Shown here: piece after piece, positions 1 to 11,335 of the stretch
Layout: each line of letters starts with the position of its first letter
Position numbering within the stretch: position 1 is the stretch's first letter
Assembly (NCBI GenBank): GCA_023101725.1
Contig: JALJCO010001241.1
Location: 1 to 64,000, forward strand
From: Atherinomorus stipes
Lineage: Eukaryota > Chordata > Actinopteri > Atheriniformes > Atherinidae
Length of the DNA: 64,000 nucleotides
Direction: 5' to 3'
Notes under the pieces: generated by a model
Told to the model about the DNA's origin: nothing
Database searches by the model: none
Seen by the model: the letters and a program-made list of their open reading frames with translations, nothing else
Translations under genes and position numbers: made by a program

Positions 1-291
1 ACTGCAAGCAGTTATGACGGGGTCCAAGCCCGTCCGTGCACCGCCTCCCCTGGCCCCACCGTACCTGGCCCCGCTTCCCCTGGTCTCGCCCACCTGGTCC
101 CGCCTCCCTTTGTTCAACATAGACAGTGAGTTACAGCCCTCTTGGATTGTAGGTGATTTATTGATCTGCATGTCAACCTGTTTTCCTCAATTATGGTACA
201 TAGGCAGTACTCAAGTTTTTACTCATATAACTGTTTCATGATCAAGAGGTTAAAAAGCAGCATGTCTCCTTTTAAATTATTTTACTGCTTA

Positions 292-630
292 CTTTTCTCA
301 ATTGTAAATATCCGCGAGAAAAGCTGTAACTGGGATTTTCAACGTGTACTCATTTGATTTAAAAAAATTCCAACTGGATGGGGTAGTTGGTGTATAAAAT
401 AAGAAGTGTAAGGGGTTTAGCAGCAGCATCTGGTCTCCCCTGTGAAACAGCAACTTACTTTCCCCCAGTTGCAATGTCTGCACGTGAAAAGCTTAAACTG
501 GGATTTTCAACTTGTACACCTCTGATCGTAAAAATTCCAACTGGATGGGGTAGCTGGTGTCTAAGACAAGAAGTGAAAGCGGTATGGAGCCAGCTGAGGG
601 TATCTCCTGTAAAGCAGCAAGAATTGCTAA
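292..630 (+). repeat. 169-bp tandem duplication (two copies)
   Basis: The segment beginning near 292 recurs near 461. Shared blocks include ACTGGGATTTTCAAC, AATTCCAACTGGATGGGGTAG and a CTCCTGTxAAxCAGCAA end. Divergence is visible throughout, so the duplication is not recent. A weaker third trace (TTGGGATTTTGAAGAC) follows near 640. Confidence 0.75.
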
Positions 631-1614
631 ATGCTAAGAATTGGGATTTTGAAGACAGAAACTGTTAAATGAAACATATTTTGCTTAAGGCATGAAGTTC
701 TGGTGGGTAACTGGCATTCCAGACAAGTACCAGTTCTATCATGTATGGCTAGTATTGATCAGGTCTTTGTCAATGTTTGTTGTCAACAAATGATTTTGCT
801 TAAGAGTTTTCTTGTGGCTTTTCAGGCAAATCCTTTGGCGCATAGATTATCACAAATTGCTTGCCATTTTCATTCCAAAATACTCAAAAATAACTGATTG
901 AGTCAAAATCATTTGTCCTTCCCCAAGTTAAAAATCCCATCTTCCCCTGCTTCATGTGGTTGTATTGTTTTACCATTTAGGACTAATGAGGCAACAAAAA
1001 TAAGTGAATATGTTAGATAAGATTCTTAAGATCAAGGTAGATTAGTGAGAATCTCTTATGAGTTTTCCATCTGCCATGACACTTTTTTTACAACTAAAAT
1101 ACTGGGTATAGGATGCGAGTTCTGTGTAGGATTGATTGTGACTGATTTTTCAGGATTACCTGAAATACCTGCAGGATTGTGGCCCTCAAAGACCGGAGGT
1201 GGACACCAACAATGTCGACCAACATTCACAGAAAACTATTAGGCACCTTTCCAGATCCTGTTTTTCCAATATTTACCACAGGCATCAATACAAACAGACT
1301 TCTGTGTTAAGAGACGTTCCTCAGTTTTCAGACAAACACACATCTTTGAAGATATGCTTGGTCCAGCAGGAATGACAAATCACTCCAGATCCTCTGTCCT
1401 CTGCTCTCACCAGCAACATAATTACAACAGGACTCCGGTGTTAAGAGAGGATGTTAAACTTATTCAGTCAGTCATCAATCTGTGAAAATATGTTGGGTAA
1501 AGCAGGACTGAGGAAATACGTCATGCAATAAAATAATCAGTGTAATTACCATGTAAAATGAAGACAAACACGCTGCATATGCAGCTGTACACTTCAGACA
1601 TGAATATTTCAACC

Positions 1615-1826
1615 AGTGTTCCCTAATCCTGGTCCTCAAGGACCCCCAGCCCTGCTGGTATTCAAGATGTTCCTAATTTCACACACCTGACTCAGATGAA
1701 AGGCTCGTAAGGAGCTTGCAAAGAACTTGATGGGCAGCTCTGTTGATCTGAATCAGGTTTGGTGGAGTTGAAGACCTGGAATACATGCAGGGCAGGGGTC
1801 CCTGAAGACCAGGTTTAGGAAACTTT
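1615..1826. mobile_element. MITE-like element with terminal inverted repeats
   Basis: The left arm TTCCCTAATCCTGGTCCTCA and the right-end reverse complement TTTCCTAAACCTGGTCTTCA pair as inverted repeats, followed by AGGGACCCC/CCTGCCCTGC blocks. It resembles non-autonomous hAT-type elements common in fish. No intact target duplication is visible. Confidence 0.6.
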
Positions 1827-1869
1827 GACTTAAACATCTAGCTTTTGAAAAGCTGACATCACTTGCTTT

Positions 1870-3615
1870 AACACAAACATTTTTTTTCTACAAGTCCTGT
1901 TAGTGGATAGTTTAATGCACCTTCAATCTAGCCTTTTCATACATTTAAGTGGCAGTAGAATAAAAGAAAAGCCAAGAGCTCATGGCTCCACTGCTTGTTT
2001 AGGACGTTGCTAATAAAACATGCCCCGTTCTTCAATCCTAACCGTTTTCTAGGAATATGCTCAAAGGGTCTATATCTACATACAGTGGGAGTGGGATGCA
2101 GATCTATGTAGTGGTTTTTGCAATATTAAGAAACTGAGGATTATAGCGCCCCCTATATTCATAAAATGTTTTCCTTTGGTACCTAAATAGAGAATTAAGT
2201 TTACTACTTGGTTTCCGAATTTGATGCATTTATCTGTTGTTGTTTTTGAAGTTATGCCAATTTGAGTTTTTAGCTAGCGTTGTAAAAGTTTGGTCGAGCA
2301 TAACTTTGTAACGGAACGACCATTTCAAAATCGCTCTGACCAGTTTTTTTGCTCTTCATCTGTAGATTATATGGTCAATTTTCAGCCCAATTGGATGAAA
2401 TCTATAGGACTAGTTGACAAAAATAGGTTTTGCATATATCGCCCCCTAGCGAAAATTTTTTCCAGGGTGCAAATGGGCGTGGTCTATGTCATAAAATTTG
2501 GGAGGGTCCAAGGAATCTAGGGATATAAGGCATTTTAAGATGCGCCAAGCAGTTTTCGAGCTAGAGGCCAAAATGTGTTACACCTTGGTATAGCGCCACC
2601 TAGTGTCTGACGTGTGTCATTTCTCTTTTTATTCACACAAACATTTTTTGTACAAGCCCTGTTAGTGGCTATATTAATGCACCTTCGGTTTGGCCTCCCC
2701 ATCCATTTTATTGGCAGCAGAATAAAAAAACCAAGGTCCAGGGCCCCCCCAGACTCAAATCCGTTGTTTCGCCCATGGATTAGAAAATTGCTAATAAAAC
2801 ATGCCCCGTAGTCCAATCCTGACCATTTTTTAGGGACATGTTCAAAGGGGGTGATATCTACCTGTCTTGGGAGTGGCGTGCAGATCCGATGAGCGGTTTT
2901 TGCAATATAAATAATTAAGGATAATAGCGCCCCCTAGATTCAGAAATTTTTTTCCTTCGGTACATCAGTAGTAAATCAAGTTCCCCACTTGGATTTAGAA
3001 CGACATTCAATTATGTGTTGTGGTTTTTGAGTTATGGCCTTTTAAGTTTTTAGCTAGGTTTGCAAAAATGCTTAAACGCGCATTATTTTGTAACCGAGCA
3101 AAAAATGGAAAATCGCTCTGATCAGTTTTTTCCTATTGGTGTAGTATATGTGGTCCAATTTTCAGCCTAATCGGGTCAAAACTGTAGGACGAGTTTACGA
3201 AAATAGGGTTTCGCATATATCGCCCCCTAGCGAAAAAAATTTTCTAGGCGCAAATGGGCGTGGCCTATGTCAGGAGATGCGGAAGGGTCCAAGGAATCTG
3301 CTCATCCAGGTCCCATAAATTTATTCCAAGCGGTTTGCAAGCTACAGGCCAAAACGTAATACCCCCTGGTATAGCGCCCCCTAGTGTCTGACATGTGTCA
3401 TTTCGCTTAAATCTCTACATGAACCACTTTTGTACCAGCCTATATATATGGCTTTTATGGTTCTCTTGCGGTCTAGCCTCCCCATATAGTTTTTGGGGGC
3501 GGAAGAATAATACCGAAGCAAAAACAATAGGGTTCCAGCACGCTGGAGTGCTGGGAACCGCGTTGCACTGCAACGCGGGCCCTGCGCTGCTCCGCGGGCT
3601 TGGACCCCTAATTAC
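1870..3615 (+). repeat. Tandem copies (about 770-bp period) of a dispersed fish repeat
   Basis: The block ACATTTTTT...CAAGxCCTGTTAGTGG occurs near 1878 and 2640, with a diverged third copy near 3418. The blocks TATAGCGCCCCCTA and ATATCGCCCCCTAGCGAAAA repeat at matching offsets. The array ends in a GC-rich palindromic tail (CCAGCACGCTGGAGTGCTGG; GCGTTGCACTGCAACGC) at about 3535-3615. About 2.3 units, diverged; it contains no coding gene. Confidence 0.75.
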
Positions 3616-4353
3616 GATAAAAACTGTTCACAAGAGAGATATTAATTTGTTTTGTAAGAAAAACCAGTGGTGGATCAGATCTCCACCTCAGAACTAAACA
3701 CAGACATTAAGAGAGGGCAGAGAGAGGATGCTGGCAGCGCCCAACAGTGATGGCCAAGAAACAACCCCGCAGACAGGAACTGAGCACCAAGTCTCATTTT
3801 CTTATTTAAAACTTTGTCTGCTACACCTCTCTTGACTTTCTCTCCTGCTTTAGCATTTGTGTTCTCCACATAAAAACGAATTATTCTTTGATTGATGTAA
3901 TTTAATCTGGTCCTCACCATGTCTTTAGATGAAAAGTCTCTGGTGACGTGCACTCACATTTTTGATCTTTTCGGTATGAAAACTATGAGGCACGCAGATT
4001 TTGTTTTCCTAGCTGCTATGGCATGTTTCTACACTTTGTCGCTTTTTTTTTTTTTTACTTAAAAATTGAATTTCAAGAACCATGATTAAAAAAAAATAAA
4101 TAAAAAAATCATAAAAAGTACAGAAAGGGATCAAACTTTCAGCTGTGAGAGCAAATGATCCACTTCACCATCATGTTTGTCAATAAAAGATTGTTTTAAT
4201 GTTAAAATTATTTCAACGAGTAAGGGCATGAAAGATGAAACTAGATAAATGATGGTCCAGGTACGAAGGCAAGAAGCATCAACATGTCGATACGGGATTC
4301 ATGAGCAGACAGTCACTGGCTATAACTTTCAACATGGTTCCCAGTGATCTCAC

Positions 4354-4893
4354 CTGAGTTTTGCTGCCAGAGGCCAGTCCCAGTTCCTGACCAGTGTCCG
4401 GTCTCTCCACTCGGTTGTCCTCATTCTTGCTTTGAGTCTGAGGGCTCCGACCAGCGGGTGAGTGTGCATGTGGTTTACCGTTGGCTGCTGTAGACTTTAC
4501 AGAAGGTGGGTCCCTTTCTGCGTCTTTTGCCGTCTTGGGCAGCGGCAGAGTGGTACGCTTGGGGCTGGGTTCCTGAGGCTGCCGCTGCTGCTCGCCTTTC
4601 ATGACAGCGACAGGTTTGCTGGTGGTGCTTGAGTCGTCCCCCGCTCCGTTTTTCACCCCTACAGAGTCCATAGCGGCCTTGTCGCAGGGTTTATTTTTCA
4701 AACAGCGCTTCATCCCCCGCTCAGCTTTGCCACTGCTGCGTCTCGACTCGCTGCGTGCAGGTGACGATGGAGGCTGAGGCTGAAGTTGTGGCTGTGCTGA
4801 CAGCAGTTTGGCTTTCTCTGATGACTCTAAGGTAACTGCTTTTGGGTCACATTTGGTCTCTGTGGGTGGTGCCTCCTTCTCTTTTTTGTTTGA
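4354..4893 (-). CDS. usp19: usp19 exon 5, low-complexity linker
   Basis: 540 nt, phase 0 at both ends (acceptor ACGTTTTAG, donor ACTCAG|GTGAGA). It encodes 180 residues rich in Lys, Ser, Pro, Gln and Glu, beginning SNKKEKEAPPTETK, with a QPQLQPQPP run. This is the disordered region between the first and second CS domains. It is poorly conserved, so the assignment rests on frame continuity and splice signals. The next exon lies left of the window. Confidence 0.85.
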
Positions 4894-7800
4894 CTAAAAC
4901 GTAAAATAAAAAAAAATACCCATTTAGTCCAGTTGTTTTAAAACATTATAAGCCAAAGAAACAGTTCATGACGTTCTTTCAAACTATACTAAAATATGCA
5001 TCAATAACCAACAATAACAGAAGAAAGTTGGAACACGGATGTATTTAAGTGGAGAGGGAAAACAGAACATAGAAAACTAATCTAATGTGGCTCACCTTAA
5101 GAGAAGGCCAAATGTGAAAGGGAATCTTCTTGTGCATGATGAGATGCAGGAAACCACCCTTTTCCTTGTACTGGACTTTACTACATGATGCCTCAATTTC
5201 CTCCTGCAACTGGCAGCTCCACTGCCGTCCATCTGATTTCAAACAATTGCACAAACATTAGTGGCATCATTCCACCAGTTTCTATTTATGCATGTTTCCA
5301 CAGTTTTTATTTATGTTCAGGCTTGACCTACCTGGGAAGGACACGTTGCAGTGCGTGTCAGTGAAAGTGGTGTTGATGTCCTCTATCCTCTGCACGCCCT
5401 CCCCACAGCGCAGTCTGACAGTCACTTCATTAACATTCTGCTTCCAGTCCACAAACACGTCTGAAAAATGAAAAACAAGCCACAACACCGATGTGAAGAA
5501 AGAGTTGAAAATGATTCTCTTCCTCATGCCGTCATGATCATAAACCTGGGCAGCACTCATATCTGAAGACCCAAAAGGAGGAATTGTGACAAAAATGGAC
5601 TTGGAATGAATGAAACAGAAACAAATAACTTCATCCCGATCACCAACTGGGCTTTAAAAGTAAAACCAGTGATAAGCAGAACTACTTATGCACTGTTGAC
5701 CTACAACTTTCTAGTCACACACACGCATAATAAAATGCACCCGTTCACAAAATTCATACAGACCATAACACTGGACTTATATGCTTAAATGGGTCAGTCC
5801 GGAGCCCTCCTGGACCCACTGAGTCAGACAGACTCAGCACTGCAGCATTTGAAGACAGGACATCTAAAATTATCTGTGCCACATAGGCCGTACTCAAAGT
5901 AAACACTGCCTGAAAACAAATGATCAACTTATTTTTAGAAATTGTGCTTCAGAGTTTTTGTAAACTTGAAAGTAAAAGTTTTTTTTAAAAAAAAGGTCTC
6001 AAGACAAAAACACCTACCATTTTTCATAGTGACCTCAAACATGTGGCACAGAAACTAATGATAAAATTCACATTGCAGAAACAACATGAACCGTCAGCGA
6101 AGAGCTACCGTATGGATCCTTCAGTGTTCAACAACAACTGGAGAGCTTCAACTTTCCACACTGACTCCCACCTTTCTCTCTCCCCCTCTGCCTTAATCGC
6201 CCTCTAAAGGTCAGAAGTAACACCCAATCCCTGTCAGCTGGTGACAGTCATACTCTCAGTGGAGCGACACCAAAGAGAGCTCTCATGACTGCCTAAATCT
6301 GAATTTCCCACCCAATTTTAAGACTTGAACAGGTTTAACAAAAAACAGCCTCACTAACTCTGATCATCTTTTTCTATAACATGCTTATGCTATCCAGAAT
6401 AGCTAAACCTACAACTGCAAAAGAGCATGGACATATTGATTCAGCCCCACACAACTCTCATGAACACAAATTGGACTAAACAATATTGCATGCAAGTACA
6501 TTTGTTAAACATTAACATCAAGCAGACTGACTGATTTTTACATCTTTTTTTTCCCACTTTCAACAATTTTTACCCCAGAAAAATCGTGTAAACGCAATCT
6601 GCAAGTACTGCGTGATAAAATGTATTCTGACAAAATAGAAATCTAAATATTCCCCAACATCTAGACATTGGATTAAGGAGCTTTTTGTCTTTACACACCT
6701 GAGAAGATATTATATAATGTAAGAGGGAAACATGAAGCTTTTGAAAAAAATTTGGGGCCCCTTTAGTTGTTCTATCTTCACTGGACTTGGTTAACCGTGG
6801 TAGTGATAAGAGTTGTCCTGGACCAGCTTCAAAATAGCCCACTATATGTTTCTTTTGCACAGCTTTCTGATTGATGCGTTTGTTGTGAGCAATATGTTGA
6901 TCCATATAGACTTAACTATGTATAGTTGGATATATGTGTAAACTGTGTGGGTACATAAATAAAAGAGAGGAATTTGAGAACCATACAAGAGAGGGGGTGG
7001 GTGGGAAATTTTCCTTTTGGTTTTTGTTATTTTGTTTTGATTATATTGTTGTTATATTTTTTTAACACTATTATATTTTCTTTTGATGTTTAAAAAAAAA
7101 TCTGATTTATTTCTGTTGAGTGTCTAAAAGATTATACATTGATTTCCTTTTTGTGAATACAACTTGCTGTACTGTAAATAAACTATGGATGTGTACTAAG
7201 CACCATAAACATTTTGTAAGTGCTTATGTTAATAAAAACAAATCTTTGAAAAAACTAGTTTTTAGTTTCTTTTTCATAGATATTTTTTTGTACTTTTTTT
7301 TTTTCTTTTTGTAGTTTTTTAGTTTCCCACCTTAAGTACAGACAAAGAGACTTCTCCGTGCATTACAGTAATGTTTATGATAGAGGCTCAGTGAAAATTT
7401 AGCAGCAGCTAACCTGACTGTGTAAAGGTACGGCCAATTACAGGACCACAGTTTGTTCAGTTAGTGGCTAAATGAACAAGGTGTTGAAAAGATGACATTG
7501 AGAGACATGAATTTGAGCGAAACAGCCAAGTATTCTGCTGTGATGGCGTGTGCATGTCTTTGGCTCTTGAAGCCTTTTAAGTTCAAGCCCTTATTTAAGT
7601 TGTACCAAACAAATATTACCTGTGAGATACAGCAGCTCCTGCACAAATAAGTAGTGTGAAAAGAGCTTGTGAATTTGGGTGGTTATGTTTTCTGAGATGC
7701 GTTGAGACAGTGTGGGCATTCTCATGTCCAACCTAGAAACCTCAGCATGTATGCATTACTTGATCATGTAACCCAAAAGCCACACCATTCCATCAGTTTT

Positions 7801-10584
7801 GTGGGAGACATCAAAAAACAAGAGTTAACTAGCTCCTCCGTTTTGAAAGTGGGCTTCATATGTGGGTTTTTTGGGGGTGGATGGAAAAGTGAAGGAGGAT
7901 TGACTGAGAACAAAAGAGGACAACAATCAACTGATGTTATACATTTAGGAAACAAGCTTCCTAACAAATAAAAATAAAACTGCTTTGCAGCATTTGCTTA
8001 TCTTATCAAATAGTGGCACATATTGAAGAGTTGTGGTGACGACAATTATTTCTGCTATTTGTACATTAAATGTGATTACAGAAGCAACAGGACACGTTAA
8101 TGAAATGAGAGAAGTCTTTTTTTTTTTTTTTACTCCTTTATCAGTATTGACTCCTAAATCCAGTACTGGTCAGGCTACAATTTTATGCAAGGAGAGGACG
8201 GGGAATCTCAAGTGTGTATGAGACAGAAGCACTTTTCACACAGAGATGATGTGCTCTGAAGCAGCAAATAAGAGTCCTTTGTTAAAACGCTGTTACTCAT
8301 CTTTACTTATTCATACGGACTTAACAAGAGAGAAAGAAGGACTATGTAAGCATGTTTTGCAACAGCATCAAAGCTCAGTGAGTACTGCTCCACCATATTG
8401 GCTATCCTTTACTAATCAATGTCAATCCAGGAGCTCCTCAACTACTACCTCTGCAAATCAAAGAACTGCACAAACAGATCTGATAAAATTTTTAGAACAA
8501 AGGAAAAAAAAAAGTCACCCAGCTGAGTAATTAGTTAGATACAGAAACCAGCCATATTAAAGCATAACAAATAAATCAAAGTTTGCGATGCAAATTACGT
8601 TCTGAAAAATATAGCACTATAAATGAACTATTACATCATCTTCAGATCAGACTATATAAACCCATTATGGGTGCATCTTTTACACCTTTATACCAATTTT
8701 ACAAATTGTGTGGGTATGTTATTTTGTCATTTTGAGTGTTGCTATTTATTCTACTAAACATTTCAGTAGGAATGAGTAAATTAAAATCTAATTTTTCAGT
8801 TTAAAGCAACCTTTACCGATGTTGCATTCTTACACTATTTTTCTAACAGGGTAAAATGCTATGAATGAGGTAATGGAACTCTGAAATACAAGGCAGACCC
8901 ACCATTAATCAAAATAAAATATTATTCCAATCTCTAAATATTCAATGAAAACTCCAACCAATCCTTGAAGTGGGGTGCACCTCTAGGATTGTCCAACAGA
9001 CCTGCCTGTCAGACCTTTGATTCTGCATTGGGAGGTGGAGGGAATGAAGGGGTGTGTCTTAGGAGTGAGGCGGGACTGTTTATATTCAAATAATCTTGCT
9101 GTGCTTTCTGAAATGCAAGATCGGTAAAGGTTGCTTTAAGCTGCTTTGTTTTGTTTGGGTTTTTTTGCTTGTTTTCTTTATGTGTGTGTGTTATTTTACC
9201 TTTCTTGACCTCTGCAAGAACCCCGTCCACTGCTGCAGCTGCTCTCTTGGCCTCTCTGCTCTCCTGGTTGGCCCGGTCCTTCTGCTTTTTTTTACTGGTA
9301 CTGAAGGAGTGGTCTGTGTTGTTCTCCCTTCCATTGCCTCCTCTCTGCTGAGCCCCACCGCGACGGCCCACTGTCCCACTCCCTCCACTGCTGGCCATCT
9401 TCAGGCACTTGGCACTAACAGGCCGGCCGTCACTGGAATCACTACCACTGCTGGGGTCTGGATCTGAGGTGTGCCTCTTCCTGCCTGGCCCGGCTATCTT
9501 GGCGATGATATTGATCTGAACTCTCCCAGAACAGAATCAGGAAGGTTAGCAAGGGATGGGGACCTAAAGCAGAGGACAGAGACACATTTAATCATGAAGA
9601 GAAAAACTAATATTCTTGTAAACTAATGATCTAGCACTAACGTGCTTCATTTGCAGACCAACTCATTACAAAGTTGAAAAACTCAAGTAACCATGGCTAT
9701 CTGCCTTCACTAGGTCAGAGCTGCGTGCACACAAACACACACACACTCACACAGGAGAGTTCATTGCTTTAAGCCAATTAGAAGCTGGTTTCAAATGACA
9801 ATGCTATGCTGAAGAACATGTCTATTATGTCTTGCAAAAGAAATGAGCTTTGCTTCGTTTCCTTAGCATAGTGACCTCAAGTAGTTAATCACTACAAAAG
9901 GCAAACAGTAAATAAAAGCTAAACAATCCATTTTATTTGGTGTTATGGAAAGCACATTTTGTAAAGTTGTTCCGTATTCCCAGTAAGGAATTAAACAGCT
10001 TAATGTGGCTTTCTCTCCTCAGTTATTAGCTTAGTAGCTACTGAGCTAGCCTGCTGGAGAGGTTCGTTTGTTTGTAGATACACCTGTATAATGACATCAC
10101 GTTAACCGATGATAAACACATACTTGCACGTAACGTTAATCAAACATATTGGCATGACTGTCATTTATCAATTTAATTTACAAAACTTTGCAAATAACCT
10201 TTCGCCGAATTGATTCATGCTAAAATGTTTAACTAAATAAATTTCCGCGTGCATATAAGCTTCAACGAATGAGCCGACTGTCAATGCCTTTCTGTCTACC
10301 ACTTACCACTAATAACCAGGGTATCGTGCCAAAATTAAGACAATGACAGTTTATCGATACGATCGCTAAACCTGATCTCCGCCTGTCTTCCGCCAGCGCA
10401 GGACAGGTTGTTGCAGTCTCTGAGCAGCTAATGTCATTAGCAATATGCTAACGGCAGCTGAAACTGGATGGGTTGACATAGCTACGTATTGATACAAAAA
10501 CGCTACATGACATCTCGTGACAACTAAAGCTCGCTTGTTATTAATAAGTCAAAATCATATCGACGTAAAAACAAGAGACTTACG
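4354..10584 (-). CDS. usp19: usp19 (5' part): ubiquitin-specific protease 19, N-terminal exons only
   Basis: Partial gene running off the left edge. Exons seen: non-coding exon ending at 10584; exon 9563-9200 with the start ATG at 9398; 5460-5332; 5232-5096; 4893-4354. Phases join cleanly (1, 1, 0, 0) and give 335 codons. Residues 1-66 carry the TSKKKQKDRANQES block typical of the USP19 N-terminus. Residues about 67-155 form a CS/p23-like domain (VFVDWKQNVNEV, TDTHCNVSFP, HKKIPFHIWPSL). The last 180 residues are a polar Ser/Pro/Lys/Gln linker. In known USP19 proteins a second CS domain, the catalytic USP domain with a MYND zinc finger, and usually a C-terminal membrane anchor follow; none of these is in the window. 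The enzyme is a deubiquitinase linked to ER-associated degradation and protein quality control. Identity rests on recalled family sequence and on lamb2 next door, as in mammals. Confidence 0.93.
5096..5232 (-). CDS. usp19: usp19 exon 4, second half of CS domain 1
   Basis: 137 nt, acceptor AAATCAG, donor TTAAG|GTGAG. It encodes GRQWSCQLQEEIEASCSKVQ and HKKIPFHIWPSLK, matching the USP19 CS-domain pattern (EIKSSCAKVQ, LPKKVPMLTWPSL). The intron to exon 3 is only 99 bp. Confidence 0.93.
5332..5460 (-). CDS. usp19: usp19 exon 3, first half of CS domain 1
   Basis: 129 nt, acceptor TTTTTCAG before 5460, donor CCCAG|GTAGGT. It encodes VFVDWKQNVNEVTVRLR and ITDTHCNVSF-like CS beta strands (the Thr-Asp-Thr-His-Cys stretch is visible). 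It starts and ends in phase 1. Human USP19 has the closely similar DWRQ...EVIVKLRVG and FTDTDCVVRF at this point. Confidence 0.93.
5461..9199 (-). other. usp19: usp19 intron 2
   Basis: A 3.7-kb intron between the start exon and CS-domain exon 3. It is AT-rich with several T runs (7020-7320, 8119-8132) and one MITE-like inverted repeat near its 5' end (8801-9139). I see no gene in it. Confidence 0.8.
8801..9139. mobile_element. MITE with ~28-bp terminal inverted repeats flanked by TTAA
   Basis: The left arm TTAAAGCAACCTTTACCGAT (8801-8820) is matched exactly by the reverse complement of 9120-9139; similarity continues about 10 bp further inward (TTGCATT). The right arm ends 60 bp from the usp19 start-exon donor. 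No transposase remains; the family is not certain. Confidence 0.75.
9200..9563 (-). CDS. usp19: usp19 exon 2, contains start codon at 9398
   Basis: The acceptor is a pyrimidine tract ending CTTTAG before 9563; the donor AAAG|GTAAAA closes the exon at 9200. Coding starts at 9398 (GAAGATGG, purine at -3, G at +4) and reads MASSGGSGTVGRRGG, then the conserved TSKKKQKDRANQES block. An in-frame TGA at 9537-9539 precedes 46 further open codons without ATG. The exon leaves one base, completing an Asp codon with the next exon. Confidence 0.9.
9564..10583 (-). other. usp19: usp19 intron 1
   Basis: A roughly 1.0-kb intron in the 5'UTR, between the donor at 10584 and the acceptor at 9563. It has a short CA-rich run near 9730-9755. 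No coding sequence seen. Confidence 0.7.
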
Positions 10585-10690
10585 GAGTTTTAATATGGTG
10601 ATAATACCGTTGAACACACAATAGCGGGCGACTCCTTCTGCTTCGTCCAGCTGCTGCTATGCTCCTTAGGGGCCGCGGGCCGCCGCGCTC
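10584..10690 (-). other. usp19: usp19 non-coding exon 1 (5'UTR), start approximate
   Basis: The exon ends at a good donor, CTCC|GTAAGT, on the minus strand. No ATG occurs in it, so it is untranslated. The transcription start cannot be read from sequence; the upper bound is placed in the GC-rich block just upstream. It is spliced over a roughly 1.0-kb intron to the exon at 9563. Confidence 0.6.
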
Positions 10691-10730
10691 TAGCCCGGAC
10701 TCTTAACCGTCGTAGTCCGCGGTTTTTCTA
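10600..10730 (-). promoter_or_regulatory. usp19: GC-rich putative usp19 promoter
   Basis: A short CpG-rich patch (GGGGCCGCGGGCCGCCGCGC, then CCGTCGTAGTCCGCGG) stands out in AT-rich surroundings, directly upstream of the inferred first exon. No clear TATA box is seen. This is the composition expected of a housekeeping CpG-type promoter; the exact start site is inference. Confidence 0.5.
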
Positions 10731-11335
10731 CAATAATTTATATTCAACCAGGGCCCATTTCTGTAAATAATTGAGATATTTCCAGTCTTTCAGTAGAATG
10801 CATCTACTGCGAGTCTGCTTAGTCCGATGGTGTCATTCGGCCTCTGCGGGGTGAGCCTACTTTGTTGCTGCCCGGCCAGACCTGCGCGTGCAAGCTACTT
10901 CCTAACTGGCGCGTTCACGTGATCTCAACTCCTCGTTTGTTGCCTTCCACTCCACTTACATTAAAATACCAGGCTGCTTCCTTCACAGGGCCCCCTGCTG
11001 GTCATAGAAAGGTACTGTTAAATGAAGCGTTATTCAGATGTAAGGCCTATGTGTAGGCCTGTTTCTCTGCTTTTGAAAATCTCAAAAATATCAGAAGACC
11101 TTTCAATTATCTGAGGCTAAAACATATTTTGAAATATTCTTTATTTCATTTTATTAATTTACTTATCAATTTTTTAAATCAAATTTTCTATCTTTTCTTA
11201 TCATCTGCTTCAACATGAGCAGCTGTTTATTCTGTTTATACATTGTTTGGATTTTCATCTGATTTTGTGCAATATGGTCAGCATTTTATTCTTTCAGAAT
11301 GTCTGAACTGCCAAATACTTGTGTATATACAGGTA

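Larger units (their letters stand above)
1..4353 (-). other. usp19: usp19 intron (continues past the left edge)
   Basis: No exon matching the second CS domain or the USP domain could be found on either strand, so this stretch is read as intron. It holds a C-rich patch at 15-110, a 169-bp direct duplication (292-630), a MITE-like inverted repeat (about 1615-1826) and a tandemly arranged dispersed repeat (about 1870-3615). Confidence 0.6.

Noticed and set aside
2535..2816. 93-codon frame in the left repeat array
   Set aside because: Falls entirely in a dispersed repeat and lacks protein-like conservation between repeat copies.
9009..9199. Open frame extending the usp19 start exon downstream
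   Set aside because: It runs past a good splice donor (AAAG|GTAAAA) into intron and a MITE; the next exon joins in frame from that donor.
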